IMG/VR virus record: IMGVR_UViG_3300038454_000018
Span: 1 to 33,246 of that record
Source: a virus
Direction: 5' to 3' (one strand)
DNA length: 33,246 nt
Shown: positions 19,677-28,106 of the stretch, piece by piece
Layout of the letters: every line of letters begins with the position of its first letter
How positions within the stretch are numbered: position 1 is the first letter of the stretch
The notes under the pieces: model-generated
Told to the model about the DNA's origin: nothing
What the model saw: only the letters and a program-made list of their open reading frames with translations
Database searches by the model: none
Made by a program: the position numbers and the translations under genes

Positions 19677-21158
19677 GTGCCGCGCCAAAATATTGGCGTG
19701 GCAATCATAGCAGTCCAGCAATCGCGCGGCTCGATCATATCAGACCTCTACGGGTTCGCCCAAGTTTCGGCGTGGAATAACTACCGGCTTTTCTCGCCAT
19801 CATACCCCGAGACCAACGAGCCGGACATCTGGGAAGTGATGCTCCGCGACCCGGTGATCATGGCCGGGCGAAATCAGCGCAATTCGTCGATCGTGAGCGG
19901 CGAGTGGACATGCCAACCCGGCGGTGACGATCCGAAAGACAAGATCGTCGCCGGCGTCATGCGCTCGCTCCTGTCGCGCATCGACAATTTCACAATGGCA
20001 CGTCGCGAGCTGGCCGACGGCTCAATCCTCGGCCGTTCATACCAGTACGTCGAGGGCGAGCGGCAATGGATGCGCGCGGGAAAAACGCTCGTGCGTTTGC
20101 CATGGTGGGTTCCGACGAAACTTCGCGATGTTGACCGGCGCCGGATTCACTTCCGCCCGCAGATCGTTCGCGACGAGAAGATGCGGCCGAAGGGCCTCAC
20201 GGTCACTATGATGATCTTCTCGATCACGTCCTCCCGCTGGCTCCCGATCACAAATCCCGAGTGGTTCGTCAAGCTCGTCTACAACGACGAGGAGTGCCGC
20301 AACGGTTACGGGCGCGGTTTGATGGAGGCGATTTATTTTTATCACTACGTCAAGGGCGTCGTGCTCGAAGAGGGGCTCGAAGGTCTTAAGCGGTGGGCGC
20401 GCGGACTTCCCGTTGTCGGCGTCGATGGGCTTCGGAGCGCAGGTGTCGCCGAGCCCAACGACGTCGTGGTGGATAAATGGCTCGAATGGATTCGGAAGAT
20501 GCAGGCCGAGACGGGCTTGGTCTTCGACAAGTCCGACACGTTCGATGTGAAATGGCCGAGCGGCGAAGGCCATCGCCAGGTCTTCGATTTTTTGGAGTAT
20601 TGCGACTCGTGCATCACGCGCCTCTTGACCGGATCGGTTCGCCCGTCCGGGGGCGCTGTGCGTGCGACAGGCCACGGAGGTCAAGCGGAGACGGAGGCCG
20701 AAACGTCGGAGACGATTTTCGATTACGAGCGCGAGGTTGTTGACGAGGCGATCACGCGGGATCTGATCGGGCTCGTCTGGCGGCAGAACGCGACGAACCT
20801 CGCGTTGCTTGGACTCTCCGACGCGGCCAAGCCGAAATTCGAAACGACGCAGAAGCCCAACGAATCTTTCGCCGTCAACGCGGACATTCTCGTCAAGGCC
20901 CGCCGCGAACTCAAACTGCCCGTCCTCGAAGAAGAGGCTTACCAAAAGCTCGGACTCACTCGGCCGGCCGAGGGTGATCAAGTTCTCGATCCGCTCGAAG
21001 ACGCGCAGCAATCCTTGTTCCCCTCCAATGCCTTCGGCGGGTCCGGGCAAGCGCCGAAGGATCAGGATAAATCGGGCGACGAAAAGGACGCGAACGCGGA
21101 CACGAAGGCGAAAGCCGAGGCGGAAAATGCGTCGGCGATTTCAGGGGATGGGAAATGA
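19677..21158 (+). CDS. portal protein, Mu gp29-like (DUF935)
   Basis: 493 aa. The dodecameric ring through which DNA enters and leaves the head. The stretch WRYGRG-like NGYGRGLMEAIYFYHYVKG followed by WARGLPVVGVDG, the LTGSVRPSGG segment and ETSETIFDYEREVVDEAI are characteristic of DUF935 proteins (Mu gp29). The C-terminal 90 residues are charged and disordered. Start is GTG 19677 or GTG 19698; neither has a strong ribosome site. Downstream gpF-, gpI- and gpT-like genes confirm the Mu-type head module. Confidence 0.88.
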   Translation: MPRQNIGVAIIAVQQSRGSIISDLYGFAQVSAWNNYRLFSPSYPETNEPDIWEVMLRDPVIMAGRNQRNSSIVSGEWTCQPGGDDPKDKIVAGVMRSLLSRIDNFTMARRELADGSILGRSYQYVEGERQWMRAGKTLVRLPWWVPTKLRDVDRRRIHFRPQIVRDEKMRPKGLTVTMMIFSITSSRWLPITNPEWFVKLVYNDEECRNGYGRGLMEAIYFYHYVKGVVLEEGLEGLKRWARGLPVVGVDGLRSAGVAEPNDVVVDKWLEWIRKMQAETGLVFDKSDTFDVKWPSGEGHRQVFDFLEYCDSCITRLLTGSVRPSGGAVRATGHGGQAETEAETSETIFDYEREVVDEAITRDLIGLVWRQNATNLALLGLSDAAKPKFETTQKPNESFAVNADILVKARRELKLPVLEEEAYQKLGLTRPAEGDQVLDPLEDAQQSLFPSNAFGGSGQAPKDQDKSGDEKDANADTKAKAEAENASAISGDGK

Positions 21159-21670
21159 GCGACCCGAACAACGGCGAAACCAATCTTAATGAAAATCCGT
21201 ACTACGCGAAGAAGGAATGGGAAATGAGCGACGGGGCCACCTGCGAAACTAAGGTCAAGGAAAACCTGAGCTACGCGAAGTGGGTCTGGTGCGTCGTCGT
21301 GCTGGAGAAATTCGCGGAGGCGCTTTGCGAGATTTTCCTCGATGAAATTGGTCGGCCAGCTACGGATCAAAGCGACGGGACGATTTCGATTCGAAATCTC
21401 TGCCTTCTCCGCGAGATCCAGCCCATGCGTGGCGACAAGCCGGCTGGGCCCGTTGTGCTCAAAGTGATTCCGTGGGCGCCGATCCACCACAAGGCGATCT
21501 GCGTGGACACAGAGATCAGGATCAAGGCGTCGGCGCTGCTGTCGTGGTCGACCGCGTCGCGAGAAGCAATCGACACCGCGGTGGACGCGCTGATCCCGAA
21601 GCAGATCGTGAAAGCTTGCGAGATCCCGCCGGCGCCGGCGAAAGGGCCGCTACAGCTCGTGACGCGGTAA
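21155..21670 (+). CDS. hypothetical protein in head module, 171 aa
   Basis: ATG 21155 overlaps the portal stop. The protein repeats a short phrase near its start (LNENPYYAKKEWEMSD and VKENLSYAKWVW), then has an alpha/beta body with VLKVIPWAPI and a helix rich in Ala. I recognise no family. Constant spacing suggests co-translation with the portal. It might be a minor head or accessory protein. Confidence 0.55.
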   Translation: MSDPNNGETNLNENPYYAKKEWEMSDGATCETKVKENLSYAKWVWCVVVLEKFAEALCEIFLDEIGRPATDQSDGTISIRNLCLLREIQPMRGDKPAGPVVLKVIPWAPIHHKAICVDTEIRIKASALLSWSTASREAIDTAVDALIPKQIVKACEIPPAPAKGPLQLVTR

Positions 21671-21686
21671 TTTACGAGGGCAAGAC

Positions 21687-21965
21687 ATGGCGACGAAGAC
21701 CGTCGACAGCATCGAGCGCGTGCCGGACCGCGAGGGCGTTCCGGCTCACAACAAACTGGTGTACTCGGCGACCGTGAGCGGAAATTCGCTACCTGTAACC
21801 GTTGCCGAAAACTCGGGTGCGGCGGCGGTGCTGAGTGAGACGCACTTGGGCGACATTATGGCCGGGCGACGCGAAACCGACGTTAAGACTTGGCTCGATG
21901 GTCTGATCGCGGCCGCCGTGAAAACTATGGTTCGCGTCGAAGGAAACGTCGTCGTGTTGACGTAA
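21687..21965 (+). CDS. hypothetical protein, 92 aa
   Basis: ATG 21687 follows GAGGGCAAG. A beta-rich N-terminal half (LVYSATVSGNSLPVTVAE) and a C-terminal helix then strand (WLDGLIAAAVKTMVRVEGNVVVL). No signal peptide. It lies between the portal and the glycosyltransferase-like gene. No family is recognised. Confidence 0.55.
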   Translation: MATKTVDSIERVPDREGVPAHNKLVYSATVSGNSLPVTVAENSGAAAVLSETHLGDIMAGRRETDVKTWLDGLIAAAVKTMVRVEGNVVVLT

Positions 21966-21975
21966 GGGTGAGACC

Positions 21976-22665
21976 ATGCGTCACGAGCAATATCCTGACT
22001 ACATCAACGCGAATGCGGCCGGCAAGACGGCCGTGAAGATCGAGACGAAGGCCAAGGAACAGTCTCTACCCTCGCAGTCTGATAAAGGGCTGTCGATCCG
22101 CTTCGTCTCGTTTTTCACGGCCGATTACGTCGTCAAGGCCGCCGCGTTACAAGCCGATCTCGAAAAGCTCGGGCTACAAAGTGCGATTGAGCGGCGCGAG
22201 TTCCCCAACATGGATTGGGGCGAGGTGACGCAACAGAAATTCCAATACGTCTACGACGCCCTCGTCTCGAATTGTCCCGATTCGGTTTGCTGGCTTGATG
22301 CGGATCTCCGTTTCGTTCAGACGCCAAACAAAATTCTTGCCCTTGCCGCCGGCGACCATTATGACGCCGCTCTTTATCGCGGGCCCGGCGGCAAATATTC
22401 CAGTTGCGTCATGTGGTTCGCCAACAACGACCGCACGAAAACGTTTCTGCGGCGCGTGATACAGAGATTGCGCGAAAACCCGCGCGCGTACATCGGAAAC
22501 GAAATCAAGGCGTTCGAGGAGTCAGTCAGGGAGTCGCGCGACTTGATCAGAATCTACCCCTTGCCGAGCGAGTATCGATACCTCCCCGGCAAGACGGATC
22601 ATGAGGATCCCGTCCATCACGGCGGCGGAGTCGTGATCGTCCATCCGTCGAGGACGAGCTTGTGA
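21976..22665 (+). CDS. GT-A-like glycosyltransferase
   Basis: 229 aa. IRFVSFFTADYVVKAAALQADLEKLG, then VCWLDADLRFV with a DxD metal/nucleotide-sugar motif, YRGPGGKYSSCVMWFAN and a late HGGGVVIVHPSR are the layout of nucleotide-diphospho-sugar transferases (GT-A fold). It would pass a sugar from a nucleotide-sugar to an acceptor, perhaps a virion protein or host surface glycan. It lies unexpectedly between portal and gpF-like genes. The substrate is unknown. It ends in a GTGA overlap. Confidence 0.65.
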   Translation: MRHEQYPDYINANAAGKTAVKIETKAKEQSLPSQSDKGLSIRFVSFFTADYVVKAAALQADLEKLGLQSAIERREFPNMDWGEVTQQKFQYVYDALVSNCPDSVCWLDADLRFVQTPNKILALAAGDHYDAALYRGPGGKYSSCVMWFANNDRTKTFLRRVIQRLRENPRAYIGNEIKAFEESVRESRDLIRIYPLPSEYRYLPGKTDHEDPVHHGGGVVIVHPSRTSL

Positions 22666-22844
22666 CGTTTTTTCATTCGGTTCCGACGTGTGACATGTGC
22701 CGGAAGGCGAAGCGCGACATGCGACGGGTGCTCGACGTTCTGTACGCGATGGTCTTCAGAGTCAACATCGATCGTTTGCTCTGCGACGACTGCGCCGGTT
22801 TCTCGCCGTCGCCGGATGCGTCGTGGCTTCGGAGACCGCTCTGA
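22662..22844 (+). CDS. small four-Cys protein, 60 aa
   Basis: GTG 22662 overlaps the previous stop and the gene ends TGATG with the next. CDMC and CDDC, 27 residues apart, could bind zinc. The middle is a hydrophobic/basic helix. It is probably real because of the tight overlaps on both sides. Function unknown. Confidence 0.5.
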   Translation: MTFFHSVPTCDMCRKAKRDMRRVLDVLYAMVFRVNIDRLLCDDCAGFSPSPDASWLRRPL

Positions 22845-23725
22845 TGCTTGATCCGTTGGACGAACTCGAGCGGTTGCTCGGCAAAACCACGAAGGATTTT
22901 GCCTTGGCGCTCCTACAGATCGGCGACGCCATGGCGCGCAAGGCCGGCGTCGGGGCTGAACGCGCCGTCGAAATCCTCGCTGAACTCCTCACGCGCAAGA
23001 TGGCCGGCGCAGACATGCTGGGCCGCCGGCGGGCGCTCCTGGAGGCCGACGAGGCGCGTGGAGGGCGCAACAAGACCTCCGGGACCGGTCCGTCCTCCGT
23101 CGAGGTCCCCATGGTCGTTTTCGACGAAGCGGTGTGGGATATGGTTACACGCCGGCCTGAGCTGGCCCGCAACGCCGCCGAGGTCGCACGCGTCTATCAG
23201 CGTCACGGCTTCGCAGCCGCGCGCGCGGCCGAGATTGAGGTCTCGCAGCGCGTTCAACGCGCGATCCAGAAGGGCATGGTCGAGGGCTGGGGAGTCGACA
23301 AGGGCGAGAAGACCTTGGAAGAGATCGCCGACTGGTCGCGCGCCTACGCCGAGACGGTGTACCGCACGAACTGCACGAGCGCCTACACCGCCGGCCGGTT
23401 CCGACAGGCCGAATCCGGCGACGTCAACGACGTGATCGGTGCGATCGAATTCAACGCCGTGGGCGACGCGAACACGCGACCGAATCACAAGGCCGCCGAC
23501 GGCACGATCGCGCCGCCCGGGGATGCCATATGGAGCCGAATCTCCCCGCCCCTCGGTTACAACTGTCGCTGCGGGATCCGGCTTGTCTCGCGCTTTGAGC
23601 TTTTGCGCCGGGGTCTTTTGCGCGACGGCATGGTCCTCCGCTCCGTTCCCGCGTCCATCAATCGCGCGGGACCCGATCCCGGATTCATCGCCATCCGCCC
23701 CGATCGGAGGATCTATGCCGCCTAA
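22844..23725 (+). CDS. head morphogenesis protein, Mu gpF / SPP1 gp7-like
   Basis: 293 aa. Minor head protein associated with the portal. The C-terminal motif DANTRPNHKAADGT, then D-x-x-W, then PPLGYNCRCGIRLVS is the signature of the Mu F-like family. An N-terminal helical region with ERAVEILAELLTRKMAG precedes it, and residues 120-200 hold the TNCTSAYTAGRF segment also typical of the family. ATG 22844 overlaps the upstream stop. It is adjacent to portal and protease genes as in Mu-like phages. Confidence 0.88.
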   Translation: MLDPLDELERLLGKTTKDFALALLQIGDAMARKAGVGAERAVEILAELLTRKMAGADMLGRRRALLEADEARGGRNKTSGTGPSSVEVPMVVFDEAVWDMVTRRPELARNAAEVARVYQRHGFAAARAAEIEVSQRVQRAIQKGMVEGWGVDKGEKTLEEIADWSRAYAETVYRTNCTSAYTAGRFRQAESGDVNDVIGAIEFNAVGDANTRPNHKAADGTIAPPGDAIWSRISPPLGYNCRCGIRLVSRFELLRRGLLRDGMVLRSVPASINRAGPDPGFIAIRPDRRIYAA

Positions 23726-25319
23726 TGCCGCCGCCGAAACTCGCACCCTGTCGCGCTGGGGTGCGTCGCTCACCGCGCACCACAACGCCGACGGGACGTG
23801 GGACATCTACGACGTGCCGATCTTCGCGGAGCTGGCCGAGGGTGCGAAACCGTCGGTCAAGACCCCGATCGGGCGCGAGTGGATGGATAGGGCGGTCAAG
23901 TTCCACCAATCGAAATATCAGCGCCAGGGGATCCTGAATCCGTTCCACCTGGAGCATCACGGCCGATCCGCAACGAGGCGCGGCGGGAATTTTCTTCCCA
24001 AGCGCGTTGCGGAATTCGATTGCCTCGTCGGATCCGAGGAGGACGGCACCGCGCGATTCGAGAAGCGGTGGACGCTCTTTGCTGACCTGCTCGGAATCCA
24101 TCCCGAGATTTTCGCAGAGATCAAAGAAGGTCGCTGGCCTTTCGTTTCCGTCGAAGTCCTCGACTGGAACACGCCGGAGCTTACGTCGCTGTCGCTCCTT
24201 GATGACGACATGCCGTTCTTCCAATTTCCGCCCCTACGCCCCGAGCGCATGGTTGACGAAGGCGAGCCGGTGAAGGCCGACAACGTCGAGCAAAATCTCG
24301 AGGTCGTGCGCTCTGCCAACATCGGCACGTTCTCTCGCGGCTCGGTCTTTCGCCGAGGATCGCGCGCCGTGGCCGCCCTCTTCGCATTCGAGCTAGGTGA
24401 CAAGCGCTCCTCCCCGGGCAAGGACGAGGAGAAATCGAAATCCAAGGACGGGAAGGAGGAGAAACCCACGGACGAAAAAATCAGGAGCGAGGACGCGGAC
24501 GAGAAAGAAAAGGCGAAACCCAAAGACGAGGACGGGAGTCCAAGCGAGAAAAAGGACGACGGGGATAAGGCGGCTGAACCGTCGTCGCGCGAGGTCCTCG
24601 ACGCGATTAAAAGCCTGATGACGCACCTTGGGGCGCTCAATGCGCACCTGGGTTTTGCGTTGCCGGGCGCCGCGAGTCCTGCAAATGGAGGCCAAAACCA
24701 GATGGCCGACAAATCGCCGAACGCCGGGACAGTTCCGGTCGAGCCGAAGGACGCGAGCGAGCTTTGCGGTAAGTGCGGTGTGAAGGGCTGCAAGGGGACA
24801 TGCGGCAAGACGCAGCTCGACGCCGTGAAGGAAGAGGCGACGAAGATGGCGGCCGTCGCCGCCGCCGACCAGATCACGCTTCTTCAGGCCCGGCTGTCGG
24901 CCCTCGAAGCCGAGCAGGGCGAGCGCGAGAAGGTCGCGAAGGTCAAGGGCATCGCCGACAAGGCGATGAAGGACCTCGAAGGCTATCCGCAGAAACCGGA
25001 CCTCCGCGGAGTCGTCGAGAGGTTCGCGGCGATTGGACAGGAACACGTGGACCTGTTCGTCAAGACGTACCAGGCGAGCGTCCCCAAGGACCCGCCGGCG
25101 AACCTGGCCGCATTCGAGCGTCAAATCGGCCATACGCTCCAGCTCGAAGACCCGGCCGAGGTCACGAAGTTCGCGGCCAACCCCGACGAGCTGGCCGCCG
25201 CGCGCGTCTGTCGCGACGAGTGGGAGCTTCTCCGCTCGACCGGTTATCCGCTCCCCCTCGCCCGACACTTGGAGCTGAACGTCAAGGAGCGCGTCGCGTC
25301 GATGAAGGCCGGGAAGTAA
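23715..25319 (+). CDS. capsid maturation protease with fused scaffold, Mu gpI-like
   Basis: 534 aa. Residues 1-200 (SRWGASLTA, FHLEHHG, FEKRWTLFADLLGIHPE, PFVSVEVLDWNTPELTSLSLL) match the Mu gpI / phage protease family that cleaves scaffold and capsid during maturation. Residues 225-290 are a Lys/Glu/Asp-rich disordered linker. Residues 330-534 are a scaffold-like helical domain with LLQARLSALEAEQGER and an unusual Cys-rich patch (LCGKCGVKGCKGTCGK). An internal start at 24702 may give a separate scaffold. It overlaps gpF-like by 11 nt behind GGAGG. Confidence 0.85.
   Translation: MPPNAAAETRTLSRWGASLTAHHNADGTWDIYDVPIFAELAEGAKPSVKTPIGREWMDRAVKFHQSKYQRQGILNPFHLEHHGRSATRRGGNFLPKRVAEFDCLVGSEEDGTARFEKRWTLFADLLGIHPEIFAEIKEGRWPFVSVEVLDWNTPELTSLSLLDDDMPFFQFPPLRPERMVDEGEPVKADNVEQNLEVVRSANIGTFSRGSVFRRGSRAVAALFAFELGDKRSSPGKDEEKSKSKDGKEEKPTDEKIRSEDADEKEKAKPKDEDGSPSEKKDDGDKAAEPSSREVLDAIKSLMTHLGALNAHLGFALPGAASPANGGQNQMADKSPNAGTVPVEPKDASELCGKCGVKGCKGTCGKTQLDAVKEEATKMAAVAAADQITLLQARLSALEAEQGEREKVAKVKGIADKAMKDLEGYPQKPDLRGVVERFAAIGQEHVDLFVKTYQASVPKDPPANLAAFERQIGHTLQLEDPAEVTKFAANPDELAAARVCRDEWELLRSTGYPLPLARHLELNVKERVASMKAGK
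24702..25319 (+). CDS. nested in-frame scaffold protein, 205 aa (internal start)
   Basis: GGAGG at 24687-24691 lies 10 nt before an in-frame ATG at 24702 (MADKSPNAG). The product would be exactly the scaffold part of the protease gene without the protease. Mu makes gpZ in this way from within gene I, and lambda makes Nu3 from within C. The internal ribosome site is seen; expression is inferred. Confidence 0.5.
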   Translation: MADKSPNAGTVPVEPKDASELCGKCGVKGCKGTCGKTQLDAVKEEATKMAAVAAADQITLLQARLSALEAEQGEREKVAKVKGIADKAMKDLEGYPQKPDLRGVVERFAAIGQEHVDLFVKTYQASVPKDPPANLAAFERQIGHTLQLEDPAEVTKFAANPDELAAARVCRDEWELLRSTGYPLPLARHLELNVKERVASMKAGK

Positions 25320-25442
25320 CTCGGGCTGTAACTCGCAGCCGTTTGCTTAATACGCGGCCCCGCGCGCATGACGCGAAGAGGGCTGACAGTCACGGGTGAT
25401 TTTTGGAGATCGCAGCCATGAAGAAGACCTAGGAGGCATCGA
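25320..25442 (+). promoter_or_regulatory. leader of the decoration gene with mini-ORF
   Basis: The segment GACAGTCACGGG (25385-25396), TTTTTGGAG (25400-25408), and a 4-codon frame MKKT (25418-25432) whose TAG overlaps AGGAGG (25431-25436) precede ATG 25443. The same arrangement precedes the capsid gene. It could couple translation or set very high expression. There is no other gene in this gap. Confidence 0.5.
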
Positions 25443-26279
25443 ATGGCTCTGTCCGCTGACACGACCCGCACCCTCGAAGGGTTTTCGTCCTACGATGCGC
25501 AGGTCGCCACGACGATCCAGGAGTACTCCGGCGGATACTGCGGAATCGGCGGCCCCACGCACGCCACCGCCGCGACTCGAGGCCGCACCATTCCGTGGGC
25601 GGCGGCGACCGCCGGACTGATTCCCTTCGGAATCGGCCAGAAGAACAAGCTCGGCAACACCTCGGCCGTCCCCATCCCGACGCAGTCAGTCGAGACCGGG
25701 CCCGGCGTGCTTTGCAACGTGAGCGTGACCGGTGTTTCGGCCCTCGGCGACGTCGGCAAGCTCGTCTACGCGACCGACGACAACACGTTCACTCTCACGC
25801 GTCCGACTTATGGAGTCCCGATCGGGATCGTCATCTCGTACCGCACGTCCACTTACTGCGACGTGCTCCTGCTCGGCTTCGTTTCGAATTCGGTCCTACA
25901 GCTCGCCGGCAACGCGCGCGACGTGTGGCACATCCCGGTTTCCGGAGTCGTGGCCGGTGCCGGAAACGTCGCCACGGGTCTCGTGATGCCCTACCACGGC
26001 AAGTTCATCTCGGTGAACGGGATTGTCGTACAGGCCCTCGCGACTGCTGGCGCCGACGTGTCGTACAACCTGGAGATCGGAGGCACGAACGTGACGGGCG
26101 GCGTTGTTCAGGTCGTCCTCGCCGACGCGCAGGGCGCGAAGAAGACCGGATCGGCGATCACCGCCGATAACGAATTCCACGAGGGCGACCTCCTGGATAT
26201 CGAAGTCGCGATGGCGTCCGCCTCTTCGGCCGGTCTCGTGCTCCTCGACATCATGGTCGAGCGGATGCTGGGTAATTAG
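25443..26279 (+). CDS. probable capsid decoration / head protein
   Basis: 278 aa. N-terminal residues 1-140 form a beta-rich domain (TIPWAAATAGLIPFGIGQK, LVYATDDNTFTLTRPTYGVPIGIVI) like small phage head-stabilising proteins such as DUF2190-type cement proteins. The C-terminal half is another beta domain (GKFISVNGIVVQAL, YNLEIGGTNVTGG). It sits between scaffold and capsid genes, where Mu-like and other phages place decoration proteins, behind a perfect AGGAGG. The role is inferred from position and fold. Confidence 0.6.
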   Translation: MALSADTTRTLEGFSSYDAQVATTIQEYSGGYCGIGGPTHATAATRGRTIPWAAATAGLIPFGIGQKNKLGNTSAVPIPTQSVETGPGVLCNVSVTGVSALGDVGKLVYATDDNTFTLTRPTYGVPIGIVISYRTSTYCDVLLLGFVSNSVLQLAGNARDVWHIPVSGVVAGAGNVATGLVMPYHGKFISVNGIVVQALATAGADVSYNLEIGGTNVTGGVVQVVLADAQGAKKTGSAITADNEFHEGDLLDIEVAMASASSAGLVLLDIMVERMLGN

Positions 26280-26377
26280 CGACGCGGCGTGACGTACTTA
26301 CGCGCCCGAATTAGGGGCGACAGTTACGGGGCTTTTTGGAGGACCTTGACATGAACGGAAGCTAACAGGAGCAAACG
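26280..26377 (+). promoter_or_regulatory. leader of the capsid gene with mini-ORF
   Basis: GACAGTTACGGG (26319-26330), TTTTTGGAGG (26333-26342), then a 4-codon frame MNGS (26351-26365), then AGGAG (26367-26371) and the capsid ATG at 26378. A small GCGCCC/GGGGCG hairpin precedes it. It parallels the leader at 25385-25442 closely. Confidence 0.5.
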
Positions 26378-27397
26378 ATGCCGATGAAGGCGCAAGTCAA
26401 CGCCGCAAGCGTTCTGGTTCCTGGGATCACGTCTATCTTCGCCGACGCGTGGAAGACGCAGGGGACTGACAACGACGCGCTGCTCAACATGGTCATGGAC
26501 ATGAACGTCCCGAGCGGCGGGGCGTATGAGATCCACGGCTATTTCGAGAAGGCTCCTTACCCCGCGCGAAAGCCGCGAGGTCGCGAAGTGAAATTCGGGA
26601 ACTTCGGCTCGAAGAACTTCACGGTCTACAACTACGAGTGGGCGAATGGCGTCTCGTGGGATCGAAACGATCGTTTCGACGATCGAACGAAGACCCTCTA
26701 CGACCAGGCCTTCCAGGCCGGCGTGAACTTCGGGACGCTTGCCGAGCGCGTGTTCTTTCAGGTTCTGCTCTCCACGACGAATCTGGACCTCCTGCCCGGA
26801 ACAGTCACCGCTCCCGACGGCGCGGCGATCTTTTCGGCGACCGACGGAGCCGGGGCGGCCCGGTTCGGGATCACGAACGGCAACCTTCTGACCGGCTCCG
26901 GCGTGGCAAGCTCGCAAGCCGTCGTCAACGACATCTACCGCACCACCGTTCAGATGGGCGGATTCCTCGATCCGCAAGGCCAACCACTCTGGGATCGCGG
27001 CGTACTCGACAAGGGCCTGGTCGTGATCTACGGGATCGCGAACGATCAGGTTGTCCGCGAGGCCGTGAGGCAGCGCACGCGCATCCGCCCGCAGATGAAC
27101 GTCGCAGCGGCCGAGAACGTCGGCGCGGCGGCCGTCTCGAACATCTGGCAGGATTTCAGCCGGAACATCGAGCTTTGGCCGACCGCCCGCATCACGACCA
27201 ACGACATCTTCGTTTTCCTGGACAACCCGCACAAAAAGGCGGTCTTCCGCCAGGTCCGCGAGGATCTCCGCACGATGATCGCCACGGCCGAGAACTCCGA
27301 CGAAGCGCGCAAGCGTGACGAGGAGTATGTGGCCTGGGAAGCCCGCTACGGCTTCGGCGTCTTCCTGCCCTATCAGTGCTGCATGATCGACAACTAA
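26378..27397 (+). CDS. major capsid protein, Mu gpT-like
   Basis: 339 aa. The shell subunit. MKAQVNAASVLVPGITSIFADAW, YFEKAPYPARKPRGR, NYEWANGVSWDRNDRFDD, AERVFFQVLLS and a C-terminal YVAWEARYGFGVFLPYQCC match the pattern of Mu-like gpT major head subunits, expected to have the HK97 fold. The length is close to gpT (about 305 aa). A strong leader with a mini-ORF suggests high expression. It follows protease/scaffold and decoration genes in the expected order. Confidence 0.85.
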   Translation: MPMKAQVNAASVLVPGITSIFADAWKTQGTDNDALLNMVMDMNVPSGGAYEIHGYFEKAPYPARKPRGREVKFGNFGSKNFTVYNYEWANGVSWDRNDRFDDRTKTLYDQAFQAGVNFGTLAERVFFQVLLSTTNLDLLPGTVTAPDGAAIFSATDGAGAARFGITNGNLLTGSGVASSQAVVNDIYRTTVQMGGFLDPQGQPLWDRGVLDKGLVVIYGIANDQVVREAVRQRTRIRPQMNVAAAENVGAAAVSNIWQDFSRNIELWPTARITTNDIFVFLDNPHKKAVFRQVREDLRTMIATAENSDEARKRDEEYVAWEARYGFGVFLPYQCCMIDN

Positions 27398-27497
27398 GTC
27401 AGTTACTCCTCGATTTCGAGGAAATGCGCGGCCGTGCGCGAAATATCAGGACCGGAGGCGACGAGCCCGCCTCGGTCACTTACTCCGGGAGCAAGAG
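27398..27497 (+). other. intergenic hairpins after the capsid gene
   Basis: TCCTCGATTTCGAGGA (27407-27422) is a near-perfect palindrome, and GAGGCG/CGCCTC forms a second stem around 27454-27473. There is no T-run. They may stabilise the capsid message or cut it from the next gene. Confidence 0.4.
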
Positions 27498-28103
27498 ATG
27501 GGTCGCGAAGAAAGAGAGACGAGCGTGATGAAGACCGCGACGGTTCCGAATGTGGCGCAGTTGCCAACGCCGGCGCAGGCGGTGAACCTGAACGCCTTGG
27601 CGATCAAGTTCGACTTCAAGGCGCCAGAGCAACCGACGCGCAAGCGCTACTGGCTTGGCGTTTTCAAGGATGCCCCAGTTTTCAATTTCTACGCCGGCGG
27701 ACAGTGCTTCCCGCGCTATACGCAGGACGTGACGCAGGACCCCAACACGGGCGAGATGTCGCGCGTCAACAAGCGCGGCGCGATCTACATGCTGACCGAG
27801 GATCAGAAGGAAAGAATCCTCTCCGACGTGCAGCAGAAGGTTGTCCGCTGGCGCGGCTGGACGCAGAACGAGGTCGCAAAGGATAAGGGGCCGCAGCAGC
27901 TCGGAGAGATCCACGACTTGCGCAGTAAGCATTTTGAGCTGAACCGGCAATCGGATATTCCGGCCGCCTGTTACCTCTGGATGGTCGAGATAACCGACAA
28001 CATGCCCGACGGCTGGCGCTCCATGGAACCGCCCCGAATGATGCCGCTTCCGCCACGCGTCGCCGAGCCCGAAATGGCGGTGCCACAGGAAAAGGATTTC
28101 TAG
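27498..28103 (+). CDS. conserved head-associated hypothetical protein, 201 aa
   Basis: ATG 27498 has GGGAGCAAGAG upstream; an in-frame ATG at 27528 is also possible. The middle (KRYWLGVFKDAPVFNFYAGGQCFPRYTQ) is beta-rich with many aromatics, followed by a helical stretch (LTEDQKERILSDVQQKVV) and a Pro/Met-rich tail (MEPPRMMPLPPR). It lies just after the capsid gene, and its role is probably structural. No family is named. Confidence 0.55.
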   Translation: MGREERETSVMKTATVPNVAQLPTPAQAVNLNALAIKFDFKAPEQPTRKRYWLGVFKDAPVFNFYAGGQCFPRYTQDVTQDPNTGEMSRVNKRGAIYMLTEDQKERILSDVQQKVVRWRGWTQNEVAKDKGPQQLGEIHDLRSKHFELNRQSDIPAACYLWMVEITDNMPDGWRSMEPPRMMPLPPRVAEPEMAVPQEKDF

Positions 28104-28106
28104 ACT

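Noticed and set aside
20037-21050. Long minus-strand frames opposite the portal, gpF, gpI and capsid genes
   Set aside because: GC-rich codon bias leaves the antisense frame open; the sense frames have clear family motifs.
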